DNA from: Aliagarivorans marinus DSM 23064
GTDB lineage: Bacteria; Pseudomonadota; Gammaproteobacteria; Enterobacterales; Celerinatantimonadaceae
Assembly (NCBI RefSeq): GCF_000429485.1
Contig: NZ_KE386909.1
Location: 73,271 to 137,270, forward strand
Length of the DNA stretch: 64,000 nucleotides
Reading direction: 5' to 3'
The notes beneath the pieces were generated by a model. The model was not told the DNA's origin. It saw only the letters and a list, made by a program, of their open reading frames with translations, and did not search any database. The position numbers were made by a program, and so were the translations under genes. This document shows positions 1-9,007 of this stretch, piece by piece; the stretch's first letter is position 1; every line of letters begins with the position of its first letter.

Positions 1-111
1 CACAGCAGCATGGACCATTCGAGCATGAATCACGCGGAGATGGATCATAGCAGCATGGACCACGGCAGTATGAACCACAGCGAGATGGGACATGGAGGTG
101 AGCATGATTGA
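1..111 (+). CDS. C-terminal tail of a probable CusB-type copper efflux adaptor (partial)
   Basis: The window opens inside a reading frame whose last 36 residues are almost entirely Met, His, Asp, Ser and Gly, with repeated MDHSSM/MNHxEM units. It ends in TGA overlapping the first 8 bases of the pump gene, so the two are translationally coupled. In RND metal-efflux operons the gene directly before cusA normally encodes the periplasmic membrane-fusion protein, so this is inferred to be a CusB-like adaptor. A Met/His-rich end of this kind is a typical Cu(I)/Ag(I) binding sequence. The body of the protein lies outside the window, so the identity rests on context. Confidence 0.6.
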   Translation, partial: HSSMDHSSMNHAEMDHSSMDHGSMNHSEMGHGGEHD

Positions 112-3100
112 AGCAATCATCCGCGCCTCACTAAACAACCGTTTCCTGGTGTTATGTGCGGCGTTGCTGCTCGGCGTGTATGGTCTGTTCTCGCTGCGCA
201 CCACCGCGGTGGATGCGATCCCAGACTTGTCTGACGTTCAGGTGATCATCAAGACCAGCTACCCGGGGCAAGCGCCGCAGGTGGTGGAAGATCAGGTGAC
301 CTATCCATTGACCACCGCCATGTTGTCGGTGCCGGGAGCGACCACGGTGCGTGGTTATTCGTTCTTTGGCGATTCTTATGTGTACATCCTGTTTGAAGAT
401 GGCACCGACATCTACTGGGCGCGTTCGCGAGTGCTGGAGTACTTGTCGCAGGTGAGTGGCAGACTGCCCGCTACCGCTAAACCCGAGCTGGGCCCGGATG
501 CCACCGGGGTGGGCTGGATCTTCTCCTACGCCTTGAGCGATCGCAGCGGTCAGCATGATTTAGCCCAGCTGCGCAGCTTGCAGGACTGGTTCCTGAAATA
601 CGAGCTGCAAACCGTGCCGGGGGTGTCGGAGGTGGCCACCGTTGGCGGCATGGTGAAGCAGTATCAGGTCAGCGTCGACCCAGACAAGCTACGCGCCTAC
701 GACCTGCCGCTGAGCGCCATTAGCATGGCCATCAAACGAGGCAATCAAGAAAGCGGCGCCAGTGTGATTGAGCTGGGCGAGGCCGAATACATGGTGCGCA
801 GCGGCGGCTATTTGAGCAGTATCAGCGATCTTGAAGCGCTGCCGCTGAAAGTCAGTCAGCGCGGTACCCCACTACTGTTGGGCGAGGTGGCTAAGATAAG
901 CCTTGGGCCACAGATGCGACGCGGACTATCTGAGCTGAACGGGGAAGGCGAGGTAGTCGGTGGCGTAGTGGTGATGCGCTATGGCGAAAATGCCCGCGAG
1001 GTAATCGCCGCAGTAAAAGCCAAGTTAAGCGAGCTGCAGCGCAGCTTGCCGGAAGGGGTTGAGCTGGAGGTGACCTACGACCGCGCAGGCTTAATCGAAG
1101 AGGCAGTCAGTAACCTCAACCAAACCTTACTCAAAGAGTTGGCAGTGGTAGTGCTAGTGTGTGCGCTGTTCCTGTTCCACCTGCGCTCATCGATGGTGAT
1201 CTTGCTCAGTTTGCCTTTGGGGATCTTAGCCGCCTTTGTGGTGATGCGCCTGCAGGGCATCAACGCCAACATCATGTCGCTGGGCGGGATTGGTATCGCC
1301 ATTGGCGCCATGGTTGATGGCGCGATCGTGATGATTGAAAACCTCCACAAGCACAACGAGCGAACACCACTTAACGAGCACAACCGCTGGCAAATCGTAG
1401 GCCTAGCCGCCAGTGAGGTGGGCAAGCCGCTGTTTTTCTCACTGTTGATCATCACCCTAAGCTTTGTACCGGTGTTCGTACTGGAGGGGCAAGAGGGCAA
1501 GATGTTCGCGCCCTTGGCCTTCACCAAGTCCTATGCCATGGCGGCCGCGGCGATACTGGCGATTACCCTAGTGCCAGTGCTGATGGGCTATTTTGTGCGC
1601 GGTAAGATCCTGGCCGAGCAACGTAACCCGCTAAATCGCATGCTGATCGCTGCCTATCGGCCGATGCTGAACTTTAGCCTGCGCCGACCCAAAACAGTGA
1701 TCTCCTTGTCGTTGTTGGCGCTGGCCTCCTCTTGGTATCCCTACTCACAGATGGGCAGCGAGTTTATGCCGCCGCTGGATGAGGGCGACTTGATGTATAT
1801 GCCCACCACCTATCCGGGGATCTCCATTGGTAAGGCGCGCGAGCTGTTGCAGCAAACCAACAAGCTGATCAAAACCGTCCCGGAAGTGAAAAGCGTTTGG
1901 GGCAAGGTTGGACGCGCCGACACGGCCACCGATCCTGCGCCGCTGACCATGATTGAGACCTTCATTCAGCTCAAACCGCGATCCGAGTGGCGGCCCGGAC
2001 TGACCAGCGAAGGGTTGCGTCAGGAGCTGGACAGCTTGGTGCAGTTCCCGGGCTTGAGTAACGCCTGGGTGATGCCCATCAAGACCCGCATCGACATGTT
2101 GGCCACCGGCATCAAAACCCCGGTGGGCATCAAGATTGCGGGGCCTGACTTACAGGTGATTGAAGGGCTGGGCGAGCAGCTGGAAGAGCTACTTAAGCAG
2201 GTTCCCGGTACCGCATCAGCCTACGCTGAACGGGTAGCGGGCGGGCGTTACATCACCATCGACATCGACCGGCAGCGGGCGGCCCGCTATGGGCTGAGCA
2301 TCAGCGATATCCATGAGCTGACCAGCGCCGCGGTGGGTGGTATGAACGTCTCCGAAACCGTGGAAGGGCTGGAGCGCTACCCCATCAACCTGCGCTATCC
2401 CCAGCGTTATCGCGACTCATTAGAGAAGCTGAAATCGCTGCCGATCATCACACCCGCTGGTCAGCGTCTTCTGTTAGGCGACATCGCCGAACTGCGCTTT
2501 GCCGATGGCCCGCCGATGATCAAAACCGAAAACGCGCGCCCCAATGGTTGGATTTTCGTCGACATTGAGGGGCGTGATTTGGGCTCCTACGTGGCAGACG
2601 CTCAGGCCTTTGTGGGTCAGCATCTCACCCTTCCCGCCGGTTATTCGCTGAGTTGGGCTGGGCAGTATGAGTACATGCAACGAGCTATGGAGAAGCTGCG
2701 AATGGTCATTCCCGCCACCATGGTGATTATCGGCCTGCTGCTCTACATGAGTTTTCGCCGCTTTGCGGAGGTGGCCATTATTGTCGGAACCTTACCGCTG
2801 GCCTTAGTGGGGGGCCTTTGGTTGATGCACTGGCTGGGCTTCAACATGTCTATCGCGGTTGGGGTGGGCTTTATCGCGCTAGCCGGGGTGGCGGTGGAAA
2901 CCGCCATCATCATGTTGGTGTATCTCAATCAAAGTTGGCAAGCCGCCCAAGCTAGCGGCCGCCAGTTAGGGCGCGAGCAGTTGGAGCAGGCGATCCGTGA
3001 GGGGGCTGGGCAGCGGATCCGTCCGGTGATGATGACCGATCTGACGGTGATTATTGGCCTGATCCCAATGTTAATCAGCAGCGGCACCGGCTCGGAGGTG

Positions 3101-3214
3101 ATGAGTCGTATCGCCGCGCCAATGCTCGGCGGCGCACTGTCATCGGCGCTGTTAACGCTATTGGTACTGCCTGCCATCTACAAGCTGTGGAAACAGCACA
3201 GCCACCAACTTTAA
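104..3214 (+). CDS. cusA: CusA-type heavy-metal RND efflux pump
   Basis: Full-length (1036 aa) inner-membrane proton-driven RND transporter that would extrude Cu(I)/Ag(I) from periplasm and cytoplasm through an adaptor and an outer-membrane channel. The N-terminus (MIEAIIRASLNNRFLV) is typical of the heavy-metal efflux subfamily. TM1 and the TM2-6 and TM8-12 bundles are recognisable, including the GGIGIAIGAMVDGAIVMIEN stretch. The three metal-relay methionine positions of E. coli CusA appear kept, in EGDLMYMP, LTMIET and RIDMLATGIK. An ATG 12 bases upstream is possible, but GGAGGTG sits just before the start chosen here, which overlaps the previous frame by 8 bases. The following periplasmic copper proteins fit a copper export role. 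Confidence 0.93.
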   Translation: MIEAIIRASLNNRFLVLCAALLLGVYGLFSLRTTAVDAIPDLSDVQVIIKTSYPGQAPQVVEDQVTYPLTTAMLSVPGATTVRGYSFFGDSYVYILFEDGTDIYWARSRVLEYLSQVSGRLPATAKPELGPDATGVGWIFSYALSDRSGQHDLAQLRSLQDWFLKYELQTVPGVSEVATVGGMVKQYQVSVDPDKLRAYDLPLSAISMAIKRGNQESGASVIELGEAEYMVRSGGYLSSISDLEALPLKVSQRGTPLLLGEVAKISLGPQMRRGLSELNGEGEVVGGVVVMRYGENAREVIAAVKAKLSELQRSLPEGVELEVTYDRAGLIEEAVSNLNQTLLKELAVVVLVCALFLFHLRSSMVILLSLPLGILAAFVVMRLQGINANIMSLGGIGIAIGAMVDGAIVMIENLHKHNERTPLNEHNRWQIVGLAASEVGKPLFFSLLIITLSFVPVFVLEGQEGKMFAPLAFTKSYAMAAAAILAITLVPVLMGYFVRGKILAEQRNPLNRMLIAAYRPMLNFSLRRPKTVISLSLLALASSWYPYSQMGSEFMPPLDEGDLMYMPTTYPGISIGKARELLQQTNKLIKTVPEVKSVWGKVGRADTATDPAPLTMIETFIQLKPRSEWRPGLTSEGLRQELDSLVQFPGLSNAWVMPIKTRIDMLATGIKTPVGIKIAGPDLQVIEGLGEQLEELLKQVPGTASAYAERVAGGRYITIDIDRQRAARYGLSISDIHELTSAAVGGMNVSETVEGLERYPINLRYPQRYRDSLEKLKSLPIITPAGQRLLLGDIAELRFADGPPMIKTENARPNGWIFVDIEGRDLGSYVADAQAFVGQHLTLPAGYSLSWAGQYEYMQRAMEKLRMVIPATMVIIGLLLYMSFRRFAEVAIIVGTLPLALVGGLWLMHWLGFNMSIAVGVGFIALAGVAVETAIIMLVYLNQSWQAAQASGRQLGREQLEQAIREGAGQRIRPVMMTDLTVIIGLIPMLISSGTGSEVMSRIAAPMLGGALSSALLTLLVLPAIYKLWKQHSHQL

Positions 3215-3277
3215 CCGAACCTAACAACGTTAATCGCATTTTATGCCCCGCCACGCGGGGCTCATAAGGAGAACAAC

Positions 3278-3817
3278 ATGACTAAATCACTACTTATTGC
3301 CACACTGTTGGGCTTAACTGCACACTCGGCACTGGCGATGGACGCCAGCGAGTACCGCAAGCTGTCAGCTGAGCAAGCACTGCAGCAGGCCCATCAGTGG
3401 CACCGTAGCGGTGATGCCAGCGTTAAGGTGCTGCCGCGTCAAATCGATACCGAGTTTGCCAATGGCGAGAAGGTGAGCATTCCCACCGAGCGCCACTTGC
3501 TCTCTATCGCGCCCTTCGTGAATCAAACCCACCCTTGCACCTTTCATGTGCCAACCGGCTGCCAAGGTGAGCTGGTCGATGCGCAAATGCACGTGATGGT
3601 GAAAGACTTGGCCACCGGAGAGCTGGTGCACAACACCATGGTGCGCACCCAGCACGATGGCTTTATTGATTTCTGGATGCCTAAAGATGGTCGCTATGAG
3701 TTTATGTTCCACTACGGCGACTTGATGGCCAGCGAAGTGCTCAGCACCGATGCTCAAAGTCGCACCTGTATCACCAACATGCAGTTGACCAAAACCGACC
3801 ATAAACACCACCACTAA
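3278..3817 (+). CDS. cueP: CueP family periplasmic copper-binding protein
   Basis: 179 aa with a signal peptide (residues 1-20, cleavage after SALA). It matches the CueP family, known in Salmonella as a periplasmic copper store that helps metallate Cu/Zn superoxide dismutase. The three conserved cysteines are visible: C87 and C95 in CTFHVPTGCQGE and C164 near the end. The tail TKTDHKHHH adds possible metal ligands. It starts 63 bases after the CusA stop behind AAGGAG and is probably in the same transcript. Together pump, CueP and the next cupredoxin form a periplasmic copper-handling set. No CueR or CpxR gene lies in the window, so the regulator is elsewhere. Confidence 0.88.
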   Translation: MTKSLLIATLLGLTAHSALAMDASEYRKLSAEQALQQAHQWHRSGDASVKVLPRQIDTEFANGEKVSIPTERHLLSIAPFVNQTHPCTFHVPTGCQGELVDAQMHVMVKDLATGELVHNTMVRTQHDGFIDFWMPKDGRYEFMFHYGDLMASEVLSTDAQSRTCITNMQLTKTDHKHHH

Positions 3818-3878
3818 ATCTGGCCGGGTCACTGGCTTTAAGCGCTGCCAGTGACCCGTTCTTCAGGGAGCAGCAGGT

Positions 3879-4346
3879 ATGACTAAAGGGAAAACAAAGC
3901 GGCGCAGTGCATTGCTGGCAATGCTAATCGCCGCCAGCCCACTTGCATGGGCCAGTGAATCGCAGGTGCGCAGCGTGTCGGTCACCATGCTAGATAGTAT
4001 GCGTTTTCAGTTCGAGCCAGCGTTATCGGAGCTCAAGCCCGGCGAGCAGGTCGAGTTTGTGGTGACCAACCAAGGACAGATCGTACATGAGTTTGTGTTG
4101 GGCTCGCCGACTGAGCAGGCTGAGCATCGCGAGCAGATGCGCAACAGTGGCCATCATCACCATCATCATTCAAGCAATGCCGTCACTCTCGAAGCTGGCG
4201 AACATGCGACCTTGGCGTGGCAAATGCCGCACAGTGGTCAACTGGAAGTAGCGTGTAACATTCCCGGCCACTACGAGGCAGGGATGTTTGAGGTTTGGAA
4301 AATAGAGAAAGAAAAGAGTAGAGAAGGACCATTAGCAGCCCCATGA
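3879..4346 (+). CDS. Periplasmic cupredoxin with internal His6 loop (CopI-like)
   Basis: 155 aa with a signal peptide (about residues 1-25, ending PLAWA) followed by a single cupredoxin fold. The type-1 copper ligands are present: H70 (IVHEFVLG), C126, H131 and M136 in CNIPGHYEAGM. Between the first ligand and the C-terminal ligand loop there is a six-histidine run (residues 92-97), probably an extra copper-binding loop. Members of this family occur beside copper-resistance operons and are thought to bind or oxidise periplasmic copper. It follows cueP by 61 bases behind a GGGAG ribosome site and likely belongs to the same operon. The exact role (tolerance or electron transfer) cannot be read from sequence. 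Confidence 0.85.
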   Translation: MTKGKTKRRSALLAMLIAASPLAWASESQVRSVSVTMLDSMRFQFEPALSELKPGEQVEFVVTNQGQIVHEFVLGSPTEQAEHREQMRNSGHHHHHHSSNAVTLEAGEHATLAWQMPHSGQLEVACNIPGHYEAGMFEVWKIEKEKSREGPLAAP

Positions 4347-4512
4347 CCTTGTTGGTTGCTCCGGGGACATAGTGACTTAGTTTGCGTCCTTTGCTCGGGA
4401 GAATGTTTTCGAGTGGATGACAAAAATATGCACACCATGCTGGATAAGTAATTAATTTATAAGTAAATTATTTAGCTTGGACAGATTGGGAATCATGAAC
4501 TAAGGAAAGACT

Positions 4513-6636
4513 ATGAATCTTAGCGAGCGCGAGCGTCGTTGGTTACCCCTGTGGGGCAAGACAGGAAAACTGGCGATGCGCTTTGCCTGCCGGGCGAACC
4601 GTCATCGAATTGGGCAAATCAAACAGACCTTTGAGGGCATTGCCCAGACTCGGGTGAAGCTGATGCAGAGCTGGGCCAATACCCAGTGGGAGTTCTTGCA
4701 AGACGCTGAGATGTATCTATCCACCAAGTCGGCCGATGAGCGCACTACGGTGCTTACCCAACTATTGGCGCGCAATGCCGATTTCTCAGAGCTTGCGGTA
4801 GTTGACCCGCGCGGCCGGGTACTGGCATCCAGCTTTAGCGGCCACTTAAGCGAGCAGATTGTCGACCCGGATAAGGTCGCGCGCGGTCTGGATAAACCGT
4901 TTCTGCACGGCCCCTATATCGATAAACGCTCCTTGGCCGTGGGGGCATCCAGCTCCAGCTTCCATGACGAAGTGACCCTGATGTTCTTCCAGCCCTTTGT
5001 GCAGCAAGGCGAAGTGGTGGGCTGCCTGTGTGGGCGGGTGCCCAACGATGTGCTGGGCGATCTGATCCAGCGCGAAGCCGGTCATATCTTTAATGAATCC
5101 GGCGATAACTACCTGTTTATGGTCGATTCGCAAGTTGACCCAACCATTCGCCCGGGCACCGCCTTATCGCGCTCACGTTTTGAAGACTCCACTTTCTCCC
5201 ATGGCGAGAACCTTAAATCCGGCGTGCACACCCGCTGGGGGACGGTGAAGGTGCAAAAGCACACTGAGTTTGAGATCCGCTTTACCGATCCCGCCACTGG
5301 CGAGCTGCACCCCGGGGTGCGCGAGACCATCAAAAACGGCAGCAACCTGTATGTAGACTACCCCGGCTACTCGGATTACCGACATATTCCAGTGATCGGT
5401 AAAGGAGTCACCTTCCAGCTACAAGGTTCTGAAGACCGCTGGGGGATGATGTGCGAGGCCGATCTGGAAGAAGTGCATCGATATCGCTCGCTAGGGCAGC
5501 GCTTAGCCGGTGGTTATTTCTGGGGACTAATGGCAGCGGCGATGTTGCCACAAGTGCTTGGGGTGGTGTTCGACCTGTCGCACATCAGCCAACTTGGTAT
5601 GGCGGCGGTGATTGCGCTGCTGTGTTTTGCTGGCTTCTATTTCGTGAAGGCCAAGCCACTAGCGGCGTCCATCGCCCAGATGAGCCAGATGCTGCAAGAT
5701 GTCTCCGAGGGGGGCGGTAACTTGAATCGCCGTCTCGATAGCAGCCAGTTCCGCGCCGACGAAGTGGGCGATCTAGGGCGGTGGATCAACAGCTTTATCG
5801 ACAATCTGGAGACGGTGGTGCGTGACATTATTTATGCCACCGGCGAGCTGGAGCAGGTGAGTAGTTCGATGCTGCGTCGCTGTAACATGGTGGACGATTG
5901 CAGCCGGCAAACCGCCGACTCGATTGAGTCTTTGCTGGGGCTGACCCAACATCAGCTGCAGGAGATCAACCAAGCCTCGCATACCGTGGAAGAGCTGCAA
6001 CAGGCGATGAATGATGTGGTAAGCAAGGCCGCCCAAGAGTATCAGGTGGCGGTGGAGAGCAATGAAGCGATCCGCAATATTGTGGAAGCATCGGCGGCCA
6101 GCGTGAATGATGTGAACGCCGATATGAAACAGATTGGCGATATCGTCAGCCTGATTAGCGAGATCACCGACCAAACCAACCTGCTGGCACTGAACGCCGC
6201 CATTGAAGCGGCCCGTGCCGGTGAGCATGGCCGTGGTTTCTCGGTGGTGGCCGACGAGGTACGCAGCCTGGCCAGTAAGACTGCGCAGGCGGCCAACCAC
6301 ATCGGTGAGACCATGAGCAAGCTGCGCGCGAAATCGCAAGAAGCGGTGCGCCAGATGGAGCAGGGCGTGACCAACGTGGACCGCAATGCCAATTTAGTGG
6401 AAAGTGGTGCGGGCAACCAGCAGCTACAACAAGCGGTGAGCGATATGCATGGCGCCATCGCGCAACTGGCGGGCCAGAGTGAGCAGCACAACTCCACGGC
6501 CACCGAAGCCAAGCATACTACCTCGTCGCTGGAGGTCTCTTCTGGTCAGTTGACTCGCCGAACCACCTTGGTGAAAAACGCCATCGTGCGCTTGAGTAAA
6601 GTTGTCGGCCGCTTTGAGGTTGATCGCGTCGCCTAA
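4513..6636 (+). CDS. Methyl-accepting chemotaxis protein with N-terminal Cache-like sensor
   Basis: 707 aa. Residues about 40-330 look like a PDC/dCache-type sensor ([15 protein letters not shown], then a long insert). Two hydrophobic segments follow at about 334-380, separated by only about ten residues, then a HAMP-like region and the MCP signalling hairpin with the conserved tip [20 protein letters not shown] near residue 553. Unusually there is no hydrophobic helix before the sensor: the first 40 residues are charged ([16 protein letters not shown]). A standard two-TM receptor would have TM1 there. The sensor may therefore be cytoplasmic, or the topology reversed. The start is preceded by AAGGAAAG and the gene stands alone with its own terminator. 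Confidence 0.88.
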   Translation: MNLSERERRWLPLWGKTGKLAMRFACRANRHRIGQIKQTFEGIAQTRVKLMQSWANTQWEFLQDAEMYLSTKSADERTTVLTQLLARNADFSELAVVDPRGRVLASSFSGHLSEQIVDPDKVARGLDKPFLHGPYIDKRSLAVGASSSSFHDEVTLMFFQPFVQQGEVVGCLCGRVPNDVLGDLIQREAGHIFNESGDNYLFMVDSQVDPTIRPGTALSRSRFEDSTFSHGENLKSGVHTRWGTVKVQKHTEFEIRFTDPATGELHPGVRETIKNGSNLYVDYPGYSDYRHIPVIGKGVTFQLQGSEDRWGMMCEADLEEVHRYRSLGQRLAGGYFWGLMAAAMLPQVLGVVFDLSHISQLGMAAVIALLCFAGFYFVKAKPLAASIAQMSQMLQDVSEGGGNLNRRLDSSQFRADEVGDLGRWINSFIDNLETVVRDIIYATGELEQVSSSMLRRCNMVDDCSRQTADSIESLLGLTQHQLQEINQASHTVEELQQAMNDVVSKAAQEYQVAVESNEAIRNIVEASAASVNDVNADMKQIGDIVSLISEITDQTNLLALNAAIEAARAGEHGRGFSVVADEVRSLASKTAQAANHIGETMSKLRAKSQEAVRQMEQGVTNVDRNANLVESGAGNQQLQQAVSDMHGAIAQLAGQSEQHNSTATEAKHTTSSLEVSSGQLTRRTTLVKNAIVRLSKVVGRFEVDRVA

Positions 6637-6662
6637 CAGCCTTACCCAAGCTGTCTAAATGC

Positions 6663-6694
6663 AAAACGCCAAGCATCATGCTTGGCGTTTTTTT
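6663..6694 (+). terminator. Rho-independent terminator of the chemoreceptor gene
   Basis: Arms AAAACGCCAAGCA and TGCTTGGCGTTTT form a GC-rich stem with a three-base loop, followed by a run of T. It lies 27 bases after the receptor stop. Confidence 0.9.
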
Positions 6695-6717
6695 TACAGG
6701 GAGGGAACAGCAAGTGC

Positions 6718-7191
6718 CTACAGCTTGGAAGGCGATACCGTTTTAATCTCCAGCCAGTTGCTATCGGCATCATCGATAAACTCGGCGGTATTCTCCAGCC
6801 AGCGCTTCTGAACCTTCTCATCCAGATTCAGGTAGAGCTTACCATCGACGATCCGCCACGCTTGCGGGTCGGTGTCGAACTTCTTCTCCATGGCCACCCC
6901 AAAGGCGCAATAGCCGCCATATTGCGGGGCGTATTTCACCGGATCGGCGCGAAAGGCATCGCGATTCTCGGCGCTGCTGAAGTGGTAGATGGCGTTGTTG
7001 TAGGTCGCGCTATACTCGCTGCTGCCTTGGGTAGCCTGGCTGTCGGTGAAATAGGCAACCGGGTCATAGCCTTGAATGGCCAGATCGTTGCCATCGACAC
7101 TCATACCCGGGTCGGCGGCAAATACCGATGAGGACAGGGCGAGCGCGCCGAAAACGAATGAGCGACGAAGGGTTTTGGTTAGTGCGTTCAT
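6718..7191 (-). CDS. Secreted YHS-domain protein
   Basis: 157 aa with a signal peptide (residues 1-25, ending SSVFA). It contains a YHS domain: GYDPVAYF near residue 41, then YHFSSAENRDAFRADPVKYAPQYGGYC. This short domain recurs in metal-related proteins and in small exported proteins of proteobacteria with no firm function. The start used here has AAGGAG six bases upstream; an in-frame ATG ten codons earlier lacks such a site. The gene is divergent from the AraC-type regulator, so one intergenic region may control both, but no clear operator stands out. It ends close to the chemoreceptor terminator. Confidence 0.8.
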   Translation of the reverse strand: MNALTKTLRRSFVFGALALSSSVFAADPGMSVDGNDLAIQGYDPVAYFTDSQATQGSSEYSATYNNAIYHFSSAENRDAFRADPVKYAPQYGGYCAFGVAMEKKFDTDPQAWRIVDGKLYLNLDEKVQKRWLENTAEFIDDADSNWLEIKTVSPSKL

Positions 7192-7310
7192 AAACTTCTC
7201 CTTGTGATGCGTTGAGGTCAACCTCGTTACACAAGTAAATTTACGCTGGCTCGCAAGGGGAAAAGAGGACTATCATCCGCAAAAGTGTGCCAATCGTACA
7301 AACGGGATTC

Positions 7311-8126
7311 ATGGACGAACTTTCTAGCCTATTACAGCGCCTCGCGATTAAAGCGGGCGTGTTTCACTCCGGCCCACTCTGCGGCTTGAGTCAATTCGAT
7401 AAGGCCCAAGGTGGGCATTTGCATCTGCTACAGAGCGGCCGCTTGGAGCTGCAAATCAGTGGACACGCAGTGCAGAAGATTGACCAGCCGCACCTGCTGT
7501 TTTTCCCGCGCGCTAAAAGTCATCGGCTGTTTAGCCCCGACGAATCGGCCAGTCTGGTGTGTGCTGATCTGAGCTTTGGCAGCGGCAGTGGCCGCTTGAT
7601 TGAGCAAGCTCTGCCCGAGTACTTGTTGCTGCCGCTAGCCGAGTTCCCGCAGCTGCAGCGCTGCTTGGAGATGTTGTTCGCCGAGGCCTTTGCCAGCGAG
7701 CCGGGCCGGCAGCTAATCAGCGATCGGCTCAGTGAGGTGTTGATTACCCTGCTGCTTCGCGAACTTTTAAGCCGCGGCAAGTTTCAACAAGGGGTGTTGG
7801 CGGGGTTGTGTCATCCCAAGCTGGTGAAGGCTCTGAACGCTATCCATGAGGATCTTAGCCAAGTGCACAGCCTGCAGAGCCTGAGCGAGCAGGCGGGCAT
7901 GTCGCGTAGCAGCTTTGCCCAGACCTTCTCTGAGGTGATGCAATGCTCGCCGGGGGATTATCTGAGTGAGTTGCGTTTAGCCGAGGCTCAGCAGCTACTG
8001 TTAGCGGGTAGGCCGCTGGCCATCGTGGCCGAAGAGGTGGGTTACGCCAGTTTGTCAGGCTTGAATCGAGCCTTTCGTGGCCGCTTTGCCTGCTCGCCGA
8101 AGCAGTGGCTGGCGCAGCAGTCTTAG
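7311..8126 (+). CDS. AraC family regulator with cupin-type N-terminal domain
   Basis: 271 aa. The N-terminus (MDELSSLLQRLAIKAGVFHSG) and following beta-rich segment fit the Cupin_6 sensor of RclR/YqhC-type regulators. The C-terminal 100 residues hold two helix-turn-helix motifs (LQSLSEQAGMSRSSFAQTF and AIVAEEVGYASLSGLNRAF) and the usual PKQWL ending. A GTG eight codons upstream is possible but lacks a better ribosome site; this ATG aligns with the family start. Relatives often respond to reactive electrophiles or oxidants and control a neighbouring gene, here perhaps the divergent YHS protein. The inducer is unknown. Confidence 0.87.
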   Translation: MDELSSLLQRLAIKAGVFHSGPLCGLSQFDKAQGGHLHLLQSGRLELQISGHAVQKIDQPHLLFFPRAKSHRLFSPDESASLVCADLSFGSGSGRLIEQALPEYLLLPLAEFPQLQRCLEMLFAEAFASEPGRQLISDRLSEVLITLLLRELLSRGKFQQGVLAGLCHPKLVKALNAIHEDLSQVHSLQSLSEQAGMSRSSFAQTFSEVMQCSPGDYLSELRLAEAQQLLLAGRPLAIVAEEVGYASLSGLNRAFRGRFACSPKQWLAQQS

Positions 8127-8161
8127 TCACAATGAGGGCCTGGTAAGGCCCTCATTGTGAC
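8126..8161. terminator. Long perfect hairpin between convergent genes
   Basis: A perfect 15-bp inverted repeat (GTCACAATGAGGGCC with its complement) around a 6-base loop sits between the convergent regulator and peroxiredoxin genes. It lacks a clear U-run on either strand but is well placed to stop transcription both ways. Confidence 0.65.
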
Positions 8162-8168
8162 TCGCATC

Positions 8169-8810
8169 TTACTTGCTTAGCAGGGCCACAATCTCGCTTG
8201 GCTCTTGGCGCTTGGTGTAGTCGGCATCCACAAAGGCGCTGATGATGGTTTTATCTTGCGCTACCACAAAGGTTGCCGCCAGTGGCAGGTCAAACTGGCC
8301 TTCACCGTTATGCGCTTCCACATCGATACCAAAGCTCAGGTAGATCGGACGCAGCTCTTCGGGTAGCGAGAACACCAAACCTAACTCCTTGGCATAACGC
8401 GACTGTGGATCGCTCAGCACTTCAAACTGCAGCGCATTCTTCTCGGCGGTCGACAGCGATTGGTCTGGCAGCTCAGGGGTGATTGCCACTAGGTTAGCAC
8501 CGGCTTGTTTTAGCTCGGGCAGAACGTCTTGATAGGCCTTGAGCTCCAAATTGCAGTAGGGGCACCAACCGCCACGATAGAAGGTGATCACCAGTGGCCC
8601 TTGCTCGAGCAGTTGCTCAAGGTTACGGGTTTCGCCTAGCTGGTTGTTCAGAGTAAAGCTGGCTAGGGCCTCGCCTTGCTTGGGGGAGGCGTCACTAATG
8701 CCCGACTCAAGCAGTGTTTGAGTGGCGTTGGCCATGGTTTGCTGGATATCTTCGGGCACCTTGGCTTTGAATCCGGCGCGGTAGTCAGCGATAGCTTGTT
8801 GCAGTGTCAT
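8169..8810 (-). CDS. Peroxiredoxin-like (AhpC/TSA) protein
   Basis: 213 aa cytoplasmic protein with a helical N-terminal 40 residues and a thioredoxin-fold AhpC/TSA domain. The active site reads YRGGWCPYCNLEL (C83 and C86), a CxxC arrangement found in the peroxiredoxin-like family often linked to organic hydroperoxide or thiol chemistry. No signal peptide is present. It is divergent from a TetR regulator, and the shared intergenic region carries three similar palindromes, so it is very likely the target of that repressor. The promoter would be released by some oxidant or electrophile, but the ligand cannot be inferred. Confidence 0.87.
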   Translation of the reverse strand: MTLQQAIADYRAGFKAKVPEDIQQTMANATQTLLESGISDASPKQGEALASFTLNNQLGETRNLEQLLEQGPLVITFYRGGWCPYCNLELKAYQDVLPELKQAGANLVAITPELPDQSLSTAEKNALQFEVLSDPQSRYAKELGLVFSLPEELRPIYLSFGIDVEAHNGEGQFDLPLAATFVVAQDKTIISAFVDADYTKRQEPSEIVALLSK

Positions 8811-8877
8811 GGTAGCGTCCTTTCAGTGATGTCAGTGATGAAAAAGGTCTTTGAGCCGTTAACGCCGCTGGTTAACT

Positions 8878-8947
8878 TGAATGTTCGTTCAAAATTATTC
8901 AAGCAGAGCTTGAGCGATCATTCAAGTTGATTTTGAACATTCATTCA
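8878..8947. promoter_or_regulatory. Three TetR-type operator palindromes
   Basis: Three 14-bp elements of the form TGAx-N6-TTCA lie in the divergent intergenic region: TGAATGTTCGTTCA (8878-8891), TGAGCGATCATTCA (8911-8924) and TGAACATTCATTCA (8934-8947). The outer two are embedded in longer TTGAA...TTCAAAA contexts. Spacing and symmetry fit binding by TetR dimers that would control both flanking genes. Confidence 0.7.
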
Positions 8948-9007
8948 AAATTCATTAAACTCAAATTAACATTCACAGATTCAATTGCCCCTAGCGCAGG
9001 AGAGCAG

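Noticed and set aside
4225-4300. The six-His run in the cupredoxin as an artificial tag
   Set aside because: It lies inside the domain between natural ligand loops, in normal chromosomal context with its own codon variation, so it is natural.
5773-6339. 188-codon minus-strand frame within the chemoreceptor gene
   Set aside because: His/Gln-rich shadow of the conserved MCP coding frame.
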